This document shows, piece after piece, positions 1-10,803 of a stretch of DNA of 64,000 bases. Every line of letters begins with the position of its first letter. The first letter of the stretch is position 1. The stretch comes from Phyto melanocephala (lineage: Eukaryota; Arthropoda; Insecta; Diptera; Rhinophoridae). A model generated the notes under the pieces. It saw only the letters and a program-made list of their open reading frames with translations. It was not told the DNA's origin and made no database searches. Position numbers and translations under genes: made by a program. The stretch covers positions 71,575,578 to 71,639,577 of the forward strand of contig OW799233.1 in NCBI GenBank assembly GCA_941918925.1. The letters run 5' to 3'.

Positions 1-18
1 CACAAGGATGGCAACTCC

Positions 19-219
19 TTACTTAGCTGTAATGTTGCTGGCTAGGTTATGAAAAAACCCATTATATTGTTTTGGATATATTATGTTGTTGTTATTATAA
101 GGGATGTGTGTTTCTTGAATTGAAATAATATCTGGATTATGGTCTTTTATTATTAGTTGTAATTCGTGGTAATTGTTAATTAGACCTTTTATATTCCACT
201 GGATAATTTTAAAATCCAT
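19..219 (-). pseudogene. LINE ORF2, endonuclease N-terminus, early stop
   Basis: Sixty-six codons matching the start of an APE-type endonuclease: a QWNIKG segment supplies the Asn of the active site and SIQETHI supplies the catalytic Glu. In the intact family this protein nicks target DNA and reverse-transcribes the element RNA. A TAA at 19-21 ends the frame, so this copy is either dead or frame-shifted near the window edge. It follows ORF1 on the same strand with only 20 bp between them. Confidence 0.7.
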
Positions 220-239
220 ATTGAAAAATAGTAAACGAA

Positions 240-1582
240 TTACTCTTCGTCTACAAACATTATTTCTTCTTGTTCAATATAATTTATGTTGTGGGGTGTT
301 GTTATTGTAGGCTTAGGTAAAGCGAGATTTTGGGTTTGTGTTAAGTTGAAAGTTTCTTTTGTTTTATTTAAATTTGTTGTTGTTGCGGAATTGCTTGTTT
401 GAGCTTTGGTCATAGACCGTGTCTTCATTAGAGAAATTGTTTTAGTGTTAATATTTGTTGTTTGGGTTTTTTGTGGTTTTGTTTCTTGTAAAGTTGTTTT
501 TTGTGTAACAATAGAATTGTCGCTTGCATTATTAGTTAATTCTGGATTGTTGTTAATTTGTGCTGTTGTAGTTTTAGCAACATTGATTGGAATTTTTTTT
601 CAGCAGTGTTATTTTTTTCAGTTTGAGTGTTATTAGGGGCTTTGTTGTTGTAAGTTGGTTTGTTAATACTGTTGTTGTTTGTGACATCAGAGTATGACTT
701 GATTAACGGTTCTGCTAATTGTTGTGTTTGATATTTTTCTTTTGAAGCTTTTAAAGAACATTTCTCTTTAGTTTTGATTTTTAATATTTCCTTTTGTTGT
801 TTAAATATTTTACAATCTTTAGAGGTGGAGGGGTGTTCATCAGAACAGTTAACACAAAAAGTACGCGTACATACATCAGGTTTATGAGGTGGTAAAGCAC
901 AATTCTCACATACTTCTGAGTTTTTGCACCATTTTGTTGTATGTCCGAATAATTGGCAATTTTTACAACGCATGGGGTTGGGGAAATACTGTCTAGCTTT
1001 AGCTTTATGCCAAGAGATATCCAATTTTTCGGGGGTGGAATAACGCTCGAAGGTTAGTAGTATAACACCACTTGGTTTCAATACGCCATCCGAATTTTTC
1101 TTTTGATATTTATAAACATCAGTTACGCCTTGCGAGCTTAATTCTTTGATAATTTCAGTATCTGGGACGTCATTTAAATACGGAGCGTAAATAGTGCCTT
1201 TAGCGGAATTCAAATTAGTATGATATTTACAACTGATACTGCAAATTCCATGTAGAGTTTTAGTAGCAATGAACTTATCTGCATTTGATTTGTTACCAAC
1301 AAGAAGTAAAAGGTTTCCATCTCTTAATTCTGATACTGATAATATATCAGAAGATATTAGTTTTAAAGAGCGGTGTACCGAGAAACAAGAATATTGTTGT
1401 AAAGTTTTTTCACCAGGTGCGGCAGAAATAATTATGTACTTTGGATCAGGTTTTTGAATAATTGGGAGTTCAGGGAATGTTTCAAGAATGTTTTGATTTG
1501 TGCGTTTCTTTTTAGCACGGGAGGCATCCGCTAATAACGAAAAGCGGTTGTCCCCCAAATTGGGCGGACCGGACATATCCAC
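240..1582 (-). pseudogene. LINE ORF1 (gag-like, three zinc knuckles), frameshifted
   Basis: RNA-binding ORF1 protein of the I-type LINE. From the ATG at 1582 the frame is open for 348 codons to 536. Three consecutive cysteine-rich knuckles lie at about residues 206-258 (CKNCQLFGHTTKWC, CENCALPPHKPDVC, CVNCSDEHPSTSKDC). A second frame is open from 599 down to 240, and the two overlap at a run of eight T at 593-600. A one-base slip in that homopolymer (mutation or sequencing error) would give one ORF of about 447 codons ending just before ORF2. The C-terminal part is Thr/Asn/Lys-rich. Confidence 0.75.
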
Positions 1583-1716
1583 TACGCGATACCGACTTTT
1601 TTGTATAAAAACACTATCGGGCGAATACTTTTTAGGTTCACTGTATTAAAGAAAAAAATACACTCAACAAGATCGAAAAAGTCAACCGTACAACGTGAAG
1701 GTTAGTCGAAGACTGA

Positions 1717-2098
1717 AGGATTATTATTTTAGGGTATGTTTAAAAAAAAAGGGCTAATATCATTTTACGTTGATTTGAAAAAGTATAGTAGAAAAGCGAT
1801 AAGCATTTTTTTTTTTTTTTTATTTGGAGACATGTTTATGACAAATCTTTCTAAGGTTTTTATTTTCTACGATTCAATGAGCATGCCAGTAGTGATGTTC
1901 CAAAAAAAAAAAAAAAAATATTATTAACATAATTTTACGATTTTGGATATCCTTTAAATGAAACATTTTTTTCTATATAAATTGAATATATTTAAAACCA
2001 CTTAGCTCATTCTTTAAACTATTGTTATCTCATAGTGTTTAAAAGTAAAAATTATAAAAAATAAAATTTTTAAATAAAGTATTGAAAAACAAAATATT
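1717..2098 (+). promoter_or_regulatory. Non-coding stretch with TATA/initiator before the C2H2 gene
   Basis: AT-rich sequence between the LINE 5' end and the ATG at 2099, with long T and A runs. At 1974-1980 there is TATATAA, and about 30 bases on GCTCATTC (2005-2012) fits an arthropod initiator. The same arrangement precedes other genes of the Polinton in this window, which is why this stretch is assigned to it. No terminal inverted repeat was recognised here. Confidence 0.4.
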
Positions 2099-2322
2099 AT
2101 GTTCAGTTGTATTATTTGTGAGAATAGATATTCGTTATCTCAAGAATTTAATTCACATATGCTCACTCATAATTTGTATAGTTCAACACCCATGGAGGAA
2201 GGAATACCAAATTCAGACGACATGGACTTGCTGAGTCCTATACATTTTACATTGGACGAAATGGCTGTAATAAATGACGACATGGAGAAAAGCGTAAAGA
2301 ATATATTATTAGATTATATAAG

Positions 2323-2658
2323 TGTTTAGACGTGAACTAAATTTATTACTTATTATTAATTATTGCTTAGTGCATTTATTTTTATATTATGAAGTATGCT
2401 ACAAGATAAGAGAAATACCCTAAGTTCTCTCTCTTTTTATATTTTATCTGCTCTTATTTACTTAATATTGAATTTCTTATCTTTAACAACAGTTAGTTAG
2501 CAATTACATCTCGGTTAGCATAGTTCAAAAGGTGTGAATAAAGTAATAACATTTCAACTTCCCAATCATTCCCAGTGTTTTATTTAAAGCATAAATCAAA
2601 ATAATTGGCCTGGGTGAAATAGTGAATTAATAATACAATCCCCCCCCCCACCCCAACA
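2323..2658 (+). repeat. 5' LTR of BEL/Pao element
   Basis: Starts TGTTTAGACG, contains AATAAA around 2538 as likely poly(A) signal, and ends in a C-rich run at about 2640-2658. The matching copy is 10472-10803. Confidence 0.9.
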
Positions 2659-4041
2659 TTTGATCCATCGAACCGGATCGAAGAAGGAATACATCATTAA
2701 CCCCCGTGGATATTTCACAACACAAACCCCCCGAGTAACAACAACATCTTTAATTCTACAATAAAGTTAGTATGCATTTACATATTTAATGTAAAAAATA
2801 AAATACATGTATGTATAACAAAATATGTAAAATATATAAAAATATATAAAAAATATGTAACAAGATAAAAGGTAATCAATAAGAAAAAAAAAAAAATTGA
2901 TACAGTTACTTTTTGCTACGAAATAAAATATCCCCACGTTAAGTGAAACGAAATCCACAAAACAAAAAATATTTTATTTTGAGTAAAAACTGTAAAATAA
3001 AAACTAGTATGTGAGTACCAATCTGGAACTCGGATAAAGCTTAATAGTGGTTTGAAATATCATCTAACAGCAATCATACACAACTTTAATACAAGCAGAG
3101 GATCGTAAAGGGAATCATCAAACCTCACACAACATAATTGCTGTAAGTGAAAAACGAGAACTGGAGAACGAACAGAAAACCATTTGTTCGAACTACATAC
3201 ACAACATACACATATATGTACATATTTACATATTTGCTAGAAATTGTAATGACAAATTGGTACATAACAGAGTTTAGCCAAATAAATCGTTTTTTTTTGT
3301 TCGACATAACACAACATTATAAAAGTGTACAGATCAAAACAAAATAAAATTAACAAAACAAGCAATAAAGTATTGAGTTCTTTAACTTTTTCATATACAC
3401 ATACTTATATTTGTGTCTGTATGTATTTACAAACGGCAATTATTATTTTTACACTGTTTCCAGTCCTTACACAGTAAAATACCATAAAATTACAATTATA
3501 ACAGAATCAAAGCTAAATAAAATCTTATTAATGTAAAAATTAAAGTAAATAATACAAATTGAATCTAATAATTAAATAATTAAAATTAACAAATTTGGAA
3601 AAAAATGAGAAAAATTATTGTTGCACACAAAATAAATAAAATTATTTTTTCTAAGAAGAAAACTGTATGAACGTTAATTGCACTATAGGTGTGTCAGGTG
3701 ATCGATTGTAATTTCATTCATATGTGACTACTTTATAGTTAGTAAAATAATAACCAATTTATCTCGTGCCATACTTGCACCAATAATTACCTTGGGATAG
3801 TCGCATATCGCTGCCCGTTGAAATCTCAATTGCATTATCCTTTGATTGATTTATTTGACACCGGGTCAAATTTGCAATATTTAGTTTTCTTTTTCCAAGT
3901 TTCCATCTAAATTTTCTAACGTTTGATCGGTTTCTACGCTCTGTATACTATAGTAAAATTCGATAGGGAACGTCAATCTGTTTTTTATCGAGTGACATTA
4001 TTTGTTTGAAACCGCTTCCTTAGTTTTTTGGAAATTTTGAT
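2659..4041 (+). other. BEL/Pao 5' leader
   Basis: About 1.4 kb of AT-rich untranslated leader between the LTR and the gag-pol ATG. The first bases (TTTGATCCATCGAACCGG, 2659-2676) occupy the primer-binding position and resemble leaders seen in other insect BEL elements, but no standard TGG start is present and I cannot name a tRNA. Nothing else in it was recognised. A splice donor for the downstream ORF would have to lie here or in gag. Confidence 0.5.
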
Positions 4042-7000
4042 ATGTCTGCGCTAGATTCTTTTATTCGCGCTTCTGACCGAGTGGTCGAATTTCAAGCATA
4101 TTTCAACACATTGCCTGTTGATGGTCATTCCGTTCACACTTTAGAGGTGCATAAAGATGAGGTTGTACGTCTTTGGTCCGTTTTTAGAACGTGTTACGAT
4201 CAACTTTTGAATGAATTCGATCGGCTGGAGGAGGAAGTACAAATTGAGACTGTCAAAACGCGTTTCTTTAACACCTTTCAGGCTCACGTCGAGGTTTTGT
4301 CGAAATCGAACGAACTCCTCGATGACCTGTGTCAGAAAGCTGGCCCTAGTCCTAAACCCCTATTAACCCCCCAAACTGATCACGCACCTAATATTTCTTT
4401 ACCACCATGTGATACTGAGGTATTCTATGGCGATTACCAGTCGTGGCCAACCTTTCGCGACATGTTCACAGCCCTATATCGGAATAGTACTCGATTATCT
4501 CCTGTGGAGAAGATGTGTCATCTAATTAAAAAGACCCAAGGTGAGGCTCGAGAATTGCTCAAAACCTGTCCTATAACTAATGACGGTTTCGAAATGGCCT
4601 GGCAGAATCTAGTCAGTCGGTACGAGAACAAGAGGATACTCGTCAACTCTCAGCTCAAAACTCTTTTTAATATAACCCCATTTACTAAAGAAACAGGTAA
4701 CAACATCAAGCGAATTCAAAATGTCATCAACGATTGTGTTACGAATCTCTCCCTTCTCCAAATCGATACGGGAAATTGGGACATTATATTCATTTATATA
4801 TGCTCCACTTGTCTGCCGGAAGTCACGCTCAGTTTATGGGAACAATCGTTACCCAACAGCACAGAGTTGCCAACGTGGAAGCAAATGGACGCCTTTTTAA
4901 CAACCCGATTCCAAACGTTAGAGTCTGTAGCTGATATTCGTACAACCTTTAGTCTTCCAAATAACTGCCATAACTTTAAAACCCCACTCCCTAAGAGACC
5001 AAACTCTTCAGAACAAAAAAAGGTCAAAAGTTACCGTACTAGCATTTCGAACGACAAAAATGGACAGTGTTCAATCTGTTCTGATACCCATCCACTTAGG
5101 CTTTGCCCTTCTTTTCTTGAAATGTCGGTTGATGAACGCTATACTATCGTAAAAAAACTAAAGCGATGTACTAATTGTCTCGGATCTTCACATGAATATA
5201 AAAAGTGTAAAAGTCAATATGTTTGCCAATTTTGCAAACATAAACACCATTCTTTACTTCACCGAACGGAAAATTCTTCGAATGCAGCACAATGCGCCAA
5301 CCCCCAAACTTTGTCACAAGCTGCAACTTCGGCCCCGAATACAAATACGAATAATCTTCGTACTTTATACCCCCCGCAAGTATCAAACTTAGATACCAAC
5401 CCCTCTACTTCTGCCGAAGCTACAGCCTGTATGAGGCAATCGTACTCCACTCAGATACAGTCCACTCAGATACAGTCCACTTCTAATTCAACAGTTATAC
5501 TCGGTACTGCTCTGATCGATATCTATTCTAATGATTTTAAATATACCGTTCGAGCCTTAATTGATTCTGCATCTGAAGCCACCTTTATTTCGAAAAAACT
5601 TCAAAATAAACTTTCGTTACAAACCCGTCAATCACAAACCGAGGTTCATGGTTTGAATGATTCATTGACTGCCACCTCAACCCAATTGTGCTATCTTCGT
5701 ATAGGCTCGCCCATTGATAGCTCCTTTGAAACTTATGCAGATGCGTTTGTCGTTAAAAAACTCACAGGTCAACTTCTATATTATCCAAAGTCAGCCCTAA
5801 AGACTGGCGAGTTTGCCGATTTGAGAATGGCTGACACACATTTGCATAAGTGCTCGGAAATAGACGTACTTCTCGGTGGGGATGTATACCCGAAGGTCAT
5901 AAGAAATGGTTTGCGATGGGACAACAATCAAGCATTAGTCGCACAACGCACAGTTTTCGGATGGATCGTTACAGGCAAAATAAACACTAAAACAAATATA
6001 CCATCAGTCTCAACATTTTTTAATGGACTTGCTTTGAACAAGCAATTGGAAAAATTCTGGGAACTGGAAGAAGTTCCGAGGAAGAGTCGCCTTTCTGACG
6101 AAGATATTCACTGTGAGGAACTTTATAAATCCACAACTTATCGAACTGAGTCAGGACGTTTTGTAGTTTCACTCCCATTTCGTCGTGAATATCCTGACAA
6201 TATCAATATTGGTTCTTCACGTTATATTGCCTTATCCCAATTTTTTCGAAATGAATCTAGGTTGATGAAAACTCCCCTATTAAAATCCGAATATGATCGC
6301 GTTATTTCAGAATATTCGGCTCTAAACCAAATGACTCGTGTCGCTCCGTCTAGTGCCAATGGCACATATTATTTACCCCATCATGCAGTTCTGAAACCTG
6401 ATAGCACTACCACGAAATTACGCGTGGTATTCAACGCATCTAGCCCCTCCTCAAACGGAAATAGCCTCAATGACTTGCTTTACCCCGGTCCCATACTTCA
6501 ATCAGATTTGACCATACTTATGTTACGCTGGAGGCTATTTAGGTATGTCTTCAACGCAGACATCGAAAAAATGTATCGTCAGATACTCGTAAATCCCTCA
6601 CATACCCCGTTTCAAAGAATAGTTTTTAGAAATTCACCCCAAGAAGAGCCTCATGATTTCGAACTTAATACCGTGACTTTTGGCGTAAACTGTGCCCCCT
6701 ATCTAGCCATTCGTACCCTACTTGAATTAGCTGACGTATGCGAGGTAGAAAATCCTGCTGCTTCAGAAATTCTTCGGAATTATATGTATGTCGATGACGT
6801 GTTGGCTGGCGCTCATACACTCTCTTCAGCTTTAAGGGCTAGAGATGAACTCATTAAAGTTCTTCAATCAGCTGGTTTCTCGCTCCGAAAATGGACAGCC
6901 AACAACGATTATTTATTAAAGGACCTCCCCCCGGATCATTTATTAGATGCAGAGTTTCTGAAACTGTCAGACTACAGCACCACTAAAACTTTAGGTTTGC

Positions 7001-9354
7001 GCTGGAATGCAGGAAGGGATCACTTCTATTTTCAATTAAAGACCTCTCCCGCTCGTAATTTGACCACAAAACGATCAGTATTATCCGAAATTGCCAAACT
7101 TTTTGACCCCGCCGGTTGGCTTGCCCCCAAAATCATCGTAGCGAAAATGATTATGCAGCAAATCTGGAGGGATGAGACAGACTGGGACGAGAATCTTAAA
7201 CTGTCAACTCTTAATCAGTGGCAGGCGTTTTTAGATGACTATGTCAATATTGAACAAATCAAGATCCCCCGATTCGTTAACTTTGACCCCTCATTTTCTA
7301 TTGAGGTACATGGATTCTGCGATGCTTCGGAAAAAGCTTATGCTGCTACCCTATACATACGAGCCGAAAACGCAGGCTATATCTCCTCTCATCTTTTAGT
7401 CGCCAGAACGAAAGTAGCTCCAGTCAAATTCGTTTCACTACCTAGAAAAGAACTCTGTGGGGCAGAATTACTGGCTACAATGATCGAGTCCATTCAGTCT
7501 CAGCTTAATCTCAAAAACTACAGACTTTATTTATGGACTGATTCAACAATAGTCTTGGCATGGTTACAAAAACCCCCTAACCGGTGGAAAACCTTTGTTG
7601 AAAACAGAGTCTCCTCCATCATCGAAAAGGTGGGGAGTGAATCTTGGTCTCATGTTGAATCTAAACATAATCCCGCCGATCTGGCATCCCGTGGACTCAC
7701 TGTATCACAACTTATGGCGAATGACTTATGGTGGCATGGTCCTTCATGGCTCAGACATCCACATAATCAATGGCCAAAACCTCTCTCATCGAGCTTTGTT
7801 ACCGAGGAAGAGGTAAAATGCGTAAAAGTTCACTTTAATCAACTCCATAACACTGATATCCTAAAGACCTTTTCAGATTTCCCCACCGCCATGCGTATAA
7901 TCTCTCATATATTCCGTTTTTATTACAAGTGTAACCGAAGATTACGAGATAAGCTGGTAACTGCTAACGAATTCACCCGCACGGAACTAGATCATGCGAA
8001 ATCTCGCATGACATTGTCCTGTCAAAAGTTATACTTTGAAGATGAGTATGACGTATTATCTAAAGGTCTGCCAATCCCTCGGAAAAGTCATATTCTGACG
8101 CTAAATCCATTCCTGGACTCAGCTGGCATCATGCGAATCAATGGTCGCTTATCAAACTGCCCTACACTAACTTACAACGAGAGGTTCCCTATAATTCTGC
8201 CATATCATGGAGCTTACACTAGATTATTTTTGTCATATCTGCACAAATATTCGATCCACGGCCAAAATGCTCTCTTATATAGGCTTATGCGTATCTACTA
8301 TTATGTCCCTAGACTGAAAGTTCTTATCAAAACCACTCTGTCAAATTGCCGAACGTGCGTAATCCAGAAACGACAGAAAAGTCAGCAGATAATGGCCGCT
8401 TTACCCCCTGAGCGGACCACGCTTTCCCGTCCATTTACGAACACGGGTCTCGATTTCGCAGGTCCTTTTGATATAAAAACGTATGCAGGTCGCGGATGTA
8501 AGATTACTAAGGGCTATGTAGTGATTTTCGTCTGTTTTGCAACGAAAGCCATACATCTGGAGGCTACAAGTGAAATTTCTACTCAGGCGTTTTTAGCTGC
8601 GTTTGCTAGATTTTTTTCTCGACGTGGTTCTCCAAATGCTATCTACTCGGATAATGGCACTGCATTTGTCGGTGCTTCGCATATATTGGACGCCGACAAA
8701 TCGACATTTTTAGCACTTTTACGACGAAAACTTTTAGACGAACGTAGTTTTGCTTTGCTCGAATGGCATTTTATCCCGCCAGGCGCCCCTCACATGGGTG
8801 GTCTCTGGGAAGCTGGCGTCAAAAGCTTTAAAATGCACCTCAAACGAATTTCTCATAGTCAGAGTTTTACATTTGAAGAGTTTGGTACAATGTTAGCCCG
8901 AATCGAATCATGCCTAAATTCTAGGCCACTCTGCCCCGTCAGCGAAAACCCTGCAGATCTGTGTGCACTTACCCCAGGTCACTTTCTTATTGGAACTCCA
9001 CTACTAGCACCCCCAGAACCTGATTTATCAGACCATACATTGACTTATGTCAATCGATGGCAAAAATTGAAAATACTCTCTCACCACTTTGCCCAAAGGT
9101 GGAAAGAAGAGTATCTTAAAGACCTCCACAAGCGTTTCAAGTGGAAACACCCCCAGCGTGATTACGCTATTGGCGACCTTGTCGTTATAAGGAAAGATAA
9201 CGTACCCCCTAATCAATGGCGGCTTGGCCGCGTTGAAAAGGTTATCCGCGGAAGCGATAACAGAGTCAGAGTCGCCGAAATACGTACTACCAATGGCATC
9301 GTAACTAGGCCTATTGTTAAATTAGTTCTACTCCCCAATCCCGAACAACACTAA
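4042..9354 (+). CDS. BEL/Pao Gag-Pol polyprotein
   Basis: A single uninterrupted 1770-residue ORF. In order: Gag core (about 100-310), zinc-knuckle block (about 342-415, starting CSICSDTHPLRLC), aspartic protease with LIDSASEATF (active Asp about 507), reverse transcriptase with YVDD (about 915), RNase H (GFCDASEKAYAATLY about 1091; WTDST about 1165), and integrase with a Cys-rich N-terminus (about 1436), D (LDFAGP), D (SDNGTAF, about 1538) and E (GLWEAG, about 1589). A basic C-terminal domain common in Pao elements follows. Catalytic residues are all visible, so the element could be autonomous. Protease lies in frame behind Gag without a frameshift, as is normal in BEL/Pao. Confidence 0.95.
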   Translation: MSALDSFIRASDRVVEFQAYFNTLPVDGHSVHTLEVHKDEVVRLWSVFRTCYDQLLNEFDRLEEEVQIETVKTRFFNTFQAHVEVLSKSNELLDDLCQKAGPSPKPLLTPQTDHAPNISLPPCDTEVFYGDYQSWPTFRDMFTALYRNSTRLSPVEKMCHLIKKTQGEARELLKTCPITNDGFEMAWQNLVSRYENKRILVNSQLKTLFNITPFTKETGNNIKRIQNVINDCVTNLSLLQIDTGNWDIIFIYICSTCLPEVTLSLWEQSLPNSTELPTWKQMDAFLTTRFQTLESVADIRTTFSLPNNCHNFKTPLPKRPNSSEQKKVKSYRTSISNDKNGQCSICSDTHPLRLCPSFLEMSVDERYTIVKKLKRCTNCLGSSHEYKKCKSQYVCQFCKHKHHSLLHRTENSSNAAQCANPQTLSQAATSAPNTNTNNLRTLYPPQVSNLDTNPSTSAEATACMRQSYSTQIQSTQIQSTSNSTVILGTALIDIYSNDFKYTVRALIDSASEATFISKKLQNKLSLQTRQSQTEVHGLNDSLTATSTQLCYLRIGSPIDSSFETYADAFVVKKLTGQLLYYPKSALKTGEFADLRMADTHLHKCSEIDVLLGGDVYPKVIRNGLRWDNNQALVAQRTVFGWIVTGKINTKTNIPSVSTFFNGLALNKQLEKFWELEEVPRKSRLSDEDIHCEELYKSTTYRTESGRFVVSLPFRREYPDNINIGSSRYIALSQFFRNESRLMKTPLLKSEYDRVISEYSALNQMTRVAPSSANGTYYLPHHAVLKPDSTTTKLRVVFNASSPSSNGNSLNDLLYPGPILQSDLTILMLRWRLFRYVFNADIEKMYRQILVNPSHTPFQRIVFRNSPQEEPHDFELNTVTFGVNCAPYLAIRTLLELADVCEVENPAASEILRNYMYVDDVLAGAHTLSSALRARDELIKVLQSAGFSLRKWTANNDYLLKDLPPDHLLDAEFLKLSDYSTTKTLGLRWNAGRDHFYFQLKTSPARNLTTKRSVLSEIAKLFDPAGWLAPKIIVAKMIMQQIWRDETDWDENLKLSTLNQWQAFLDDYVNIEQIKIPRFVNFDPSFSIEVHGFCDASEKAYAATLYIRAENAGYISSHLLVARTKVAPVKFVSLPRKELCGAELLATMIESIQSQLNLKNYRLYLWTDSTIVLAWLQKPPNRWKTFVENRVSSIIEKVGSESWSHVESKHNPADLASRGLTVSQLMANDLWWHGPSWLRHPHNQWPKPLSSSFVTEEEVKCVKVHFNQLHNTDILKTFSDFPTAMRIISHIFRFYYKCNRRLRDKLVTANEFTRTELDHAKSRMTLSCQKLYFEDEYDVLSKGLPIPRKSHILTLNPFLDSAGIMRINGRLSNCPTLTYNERFPIILPYHGAYTRLFLSYLHKYSIHGQNALLYRLMRIYYYVPRLKVLIKTTLSNCRTCVIQKRQKSQQIMAALPPERTTLSRPFTNTGLDFAGPFDIKTYAGRGCKITKGYVVIFVCFATKAIHLEATSEISTQAFLAAFARFFSRRGSPNAIYSDNGTAFVGASHILDADKSTFLALLRRKLLDERSFALLEWHFIPPGAPHMGGLWEAGVKSFKMHLKRISHSQSFTFEEFGTMLARIESCLNSRPLCPVSENPADLCALTPGHFLIGTPLLAPPEPDLSDHTLTYVNRWQKLKILSHHFAQRWKEEYLKDLHKRFKWKHPQRDYAIGDLVVIRKDNVPPNQWRLGRVEKVIRGSDNRVRVAEIRTTNGIVTRPIVKLVLLPNPEQH

Positions 9355-9362
9355 TAATGCCT

Positions 9363-9380
9363 TTTATGTCTATTTACAGC
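9363..9380 (+). promoter_or_regulatory. Probable 3' splice site before downstream ORF
   Basis: A pyrimidine-rich TTTTATGTCTATTTACAG ends at 9379, five bases before the ATG at 9385 and just past the pol stop. This is how a spliced subgenomic RNA would place the second ORF near its 5' end. The donor was not identified. Confidence 0.5.
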
Positions 9381-9384
9381 CATC

Positions 9385-10206
9385 ATGCCACGTCATCCTC
9401 GCAGAAACCAATCACCATTAGAAGAGACCAATTATAATCACAGGAAACGACATTCACGCCAACCATCTCATGATTGTCGCTTATGTAAAAAGGATCACCC
9501 GCTAAGAAAATGCCTTCTATTCAAAAAAATGAATGTCACAGACAAAATGATGATCGTAAAACGACATAGCTATTGTGAAAATTGTCTGGCCCATTCTCAT
9601 TTGATAAAGCGCTGCCAAAACACTGATCGTTGTCGCCAATGTGGAGGCAAACATCACACCTTACTACATCGACATAAACGCCTACGTGAAGACAAACGTG
9701 CCTCTCGAGTTACAACACCGCCATCCAATTCCAGCCCATGTACCCCTATACTTATACCTACCGTTATCGTCAAAATGAAATTGGGTGACGATTGGTATAA
9801 CGTGAGAGGAATTCTCAACCCATGCGTTGAAACAAGCTCGATAGCGGAATTTTTAATTAAACGTTACAAAATAGTAACACATGGTAGTAACTCTGATAAG
9901 TGGTGTAATCTGAAAATCAAGCCGCGTTTTGATGATACCCCGATGTTTGACCTGAAGGTTAAAGTTGTTGAGGATTTGCCCTACAAACAGCCAAAGGCCA
10001 CAATAGACGAAAGAGTGGCTTCACTTTACACAAATTTGCGCCTTGCTGATCCACATTTTTATAAAGGCTTGGATGTTAATTTTACTCTTGGTGCTGATGT
10101 GTATCCTCGTTTGGTTAAACCGAATATTCAACCAGAAAGTGTGGGAACCCCTATGGCACAAGATACAGTTCTTGGCTGGACAATAATCGGCAGATTGGGC
10201 GTGTAA
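9385..10206 (+). CDS. Extra BEL ORF: zinc knuckles plus inactive protease-like domain
   Basis: Intact 273-residue ORF downstream of pol, where some LTR elements carry env. It has no signal peptide or membrane span. Residues about 31-93 form a zinc-knuckle block (CRLCKKDHPLRKC, CENC, CRQCGGKHHTLLH) parallel to the one in Gag. Residues about 125-272 align with the Gag-Pol protease domain: VRGILNPCVETSSIAEF stands where the polyprotein has VRALIDSASEATFISKK, and GADVYP and LGWTIIG match GGDVYP and FGWIVTG. The catalytic Asp is Asn here, so it cannot act as an aspartic protease. Likely a diverged duplicate of the element's own NC-protease module kept for binding RNA, Gag or the active protease. 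Function is inferred. Confidence 0.75.
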   Translation: MPRHPRRNQSPLEETNYNHRKRHSRQPSHDCRLCKKDHPLRKCLLFKKMNVTDKMMIVKRHSYCENCLAHSHLIKRCQNTDRCRQCGGKHHTLLHRHKRLREDKRASRVTTPPSNSSPCTPILIPTVIVKMKLGDDWYNVRGILNPCVETSSIAEFLIKRYKIVTHGSNSDKWCNLKIKPRFDDTPMFDLKVKVVEDLPYKQPKATIDERVASLYTNLRLADPHFYKGLDVNFTLGADVYPRLVKPNIQPESVGTPMAQDTVLGWTIIGRLGV

Positions 10207-10471
10207 ATGCAGGAGGCACTACTCATATTTATAGCTGTCTTGTACCGGCAAGCATAAAACATTATCCTTTTTTTTCTCTTAAATAATCAATTGAATTTAG
10301 ACCTTTTACAAAATTATTGAAATTTAGAATATTACATACTATTTCATGAATTTTTCTTATTATTATGTGCTTGTTATTATATAACTAATCATTATTTTAC
10401 CTGTATATATATATATATATATATTTCTTTTTACGGTTCCCTTGGGCTGCACTATAGCAAGGGGGCCGGGA

Positions 10472-10803
10472 TGTTTAGACGTGAACTAAATTTATTACTT
10501 ATTATTAATTATTGCTTAGTGCATTTATTTTTATATTATGAAGTATGCTACAAGATAAGAGAAATACCCTAAGTTCTCTCTCTTTTTATATTTTATCTGC
10601 TCTTATTTACTTAATATTGAATTTCTTATCTTTAACAACAGTTAGTTAGCAATTACATCTCGGTTAGCATAGTTCAAAAGGTGTGAATAAAGTAATAACA
10701 TTTCAACTTCCCAATCATTCCCAGTGTTTTATTTAAAGCATAAATCAAAATAATTGGCCTGGGTGAAATAGTGAATTAATAATACAACCCCCCCCCCCCA
10801 AAA
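10472..10803 (+). repeat. 3' LTR of BEL/Pao element
   Basis: Matches 2323-2637 without a visible difference over 315 bases, then ends in about twelve C and four A before the target duplicate ATAAG. Confidence 0.9.

Larger units (their letters stand above)
1..1716 (-). mobile_element. I-clade LINE, 5' part (continues past left edge)
   Basis: Non-LTR retrotransposon on the minus strand: ORF1 (240-1582) is followed after 20 bp by the endonuclease start of ORF2 (219 downward). The order ORF1-ORF2, three CCHC knuckles in ORF1 and an N-terminal endonuclease resemble the Drosophila I factor rather than CR1 or RTE. The 5' end is placed near 1716, where the minus strand begins TCAGTCTTCGACTAACC; this is by similarity to I-type 5' ends and is approximate. 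The 3' end lies outside the window, so target duplications cannot be tested. Confidence 0.75.
2323..10803 (+). mobile_element. BEL/Pao LTR retrotransposon, young, apparently intact
   Basis: LTRs of about 332-336 bp flank a full gag-pol ORF and a further ORF. The first 315 bases of both LTRs look identical by eye, so the insertion is recent. Only the C-run at the LTR 3' end differs. The ends are TGTTTAGACG at the 5' side and a C-run followed by AA(C)A at the 3' side, with target duplication ATAAG. A purine tract (AAGGGGGCCGGGA) sits just before the 3' LTR. It interrupts the small C2H2 gene of the Polinton. Confidence 0.95.

Noticed and set aside
1736..1927. 63-codon plus-strand ORF
   Set aside because: Low-complexity Lys/Phe from T and A runs, no motif.
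2640..2654. C-run difference between the LTRs as evidence of age
   Set aside because: Homopolymer length is unreliable in sequencing; the rest of the LTRs match.
2659..2680. Possible tRNA-complementary primer-binding site naming a specific tRNA
   Set aside because: There is no TGG start, and I could not fit a full tRNA 3' end; only the leader position is noted.
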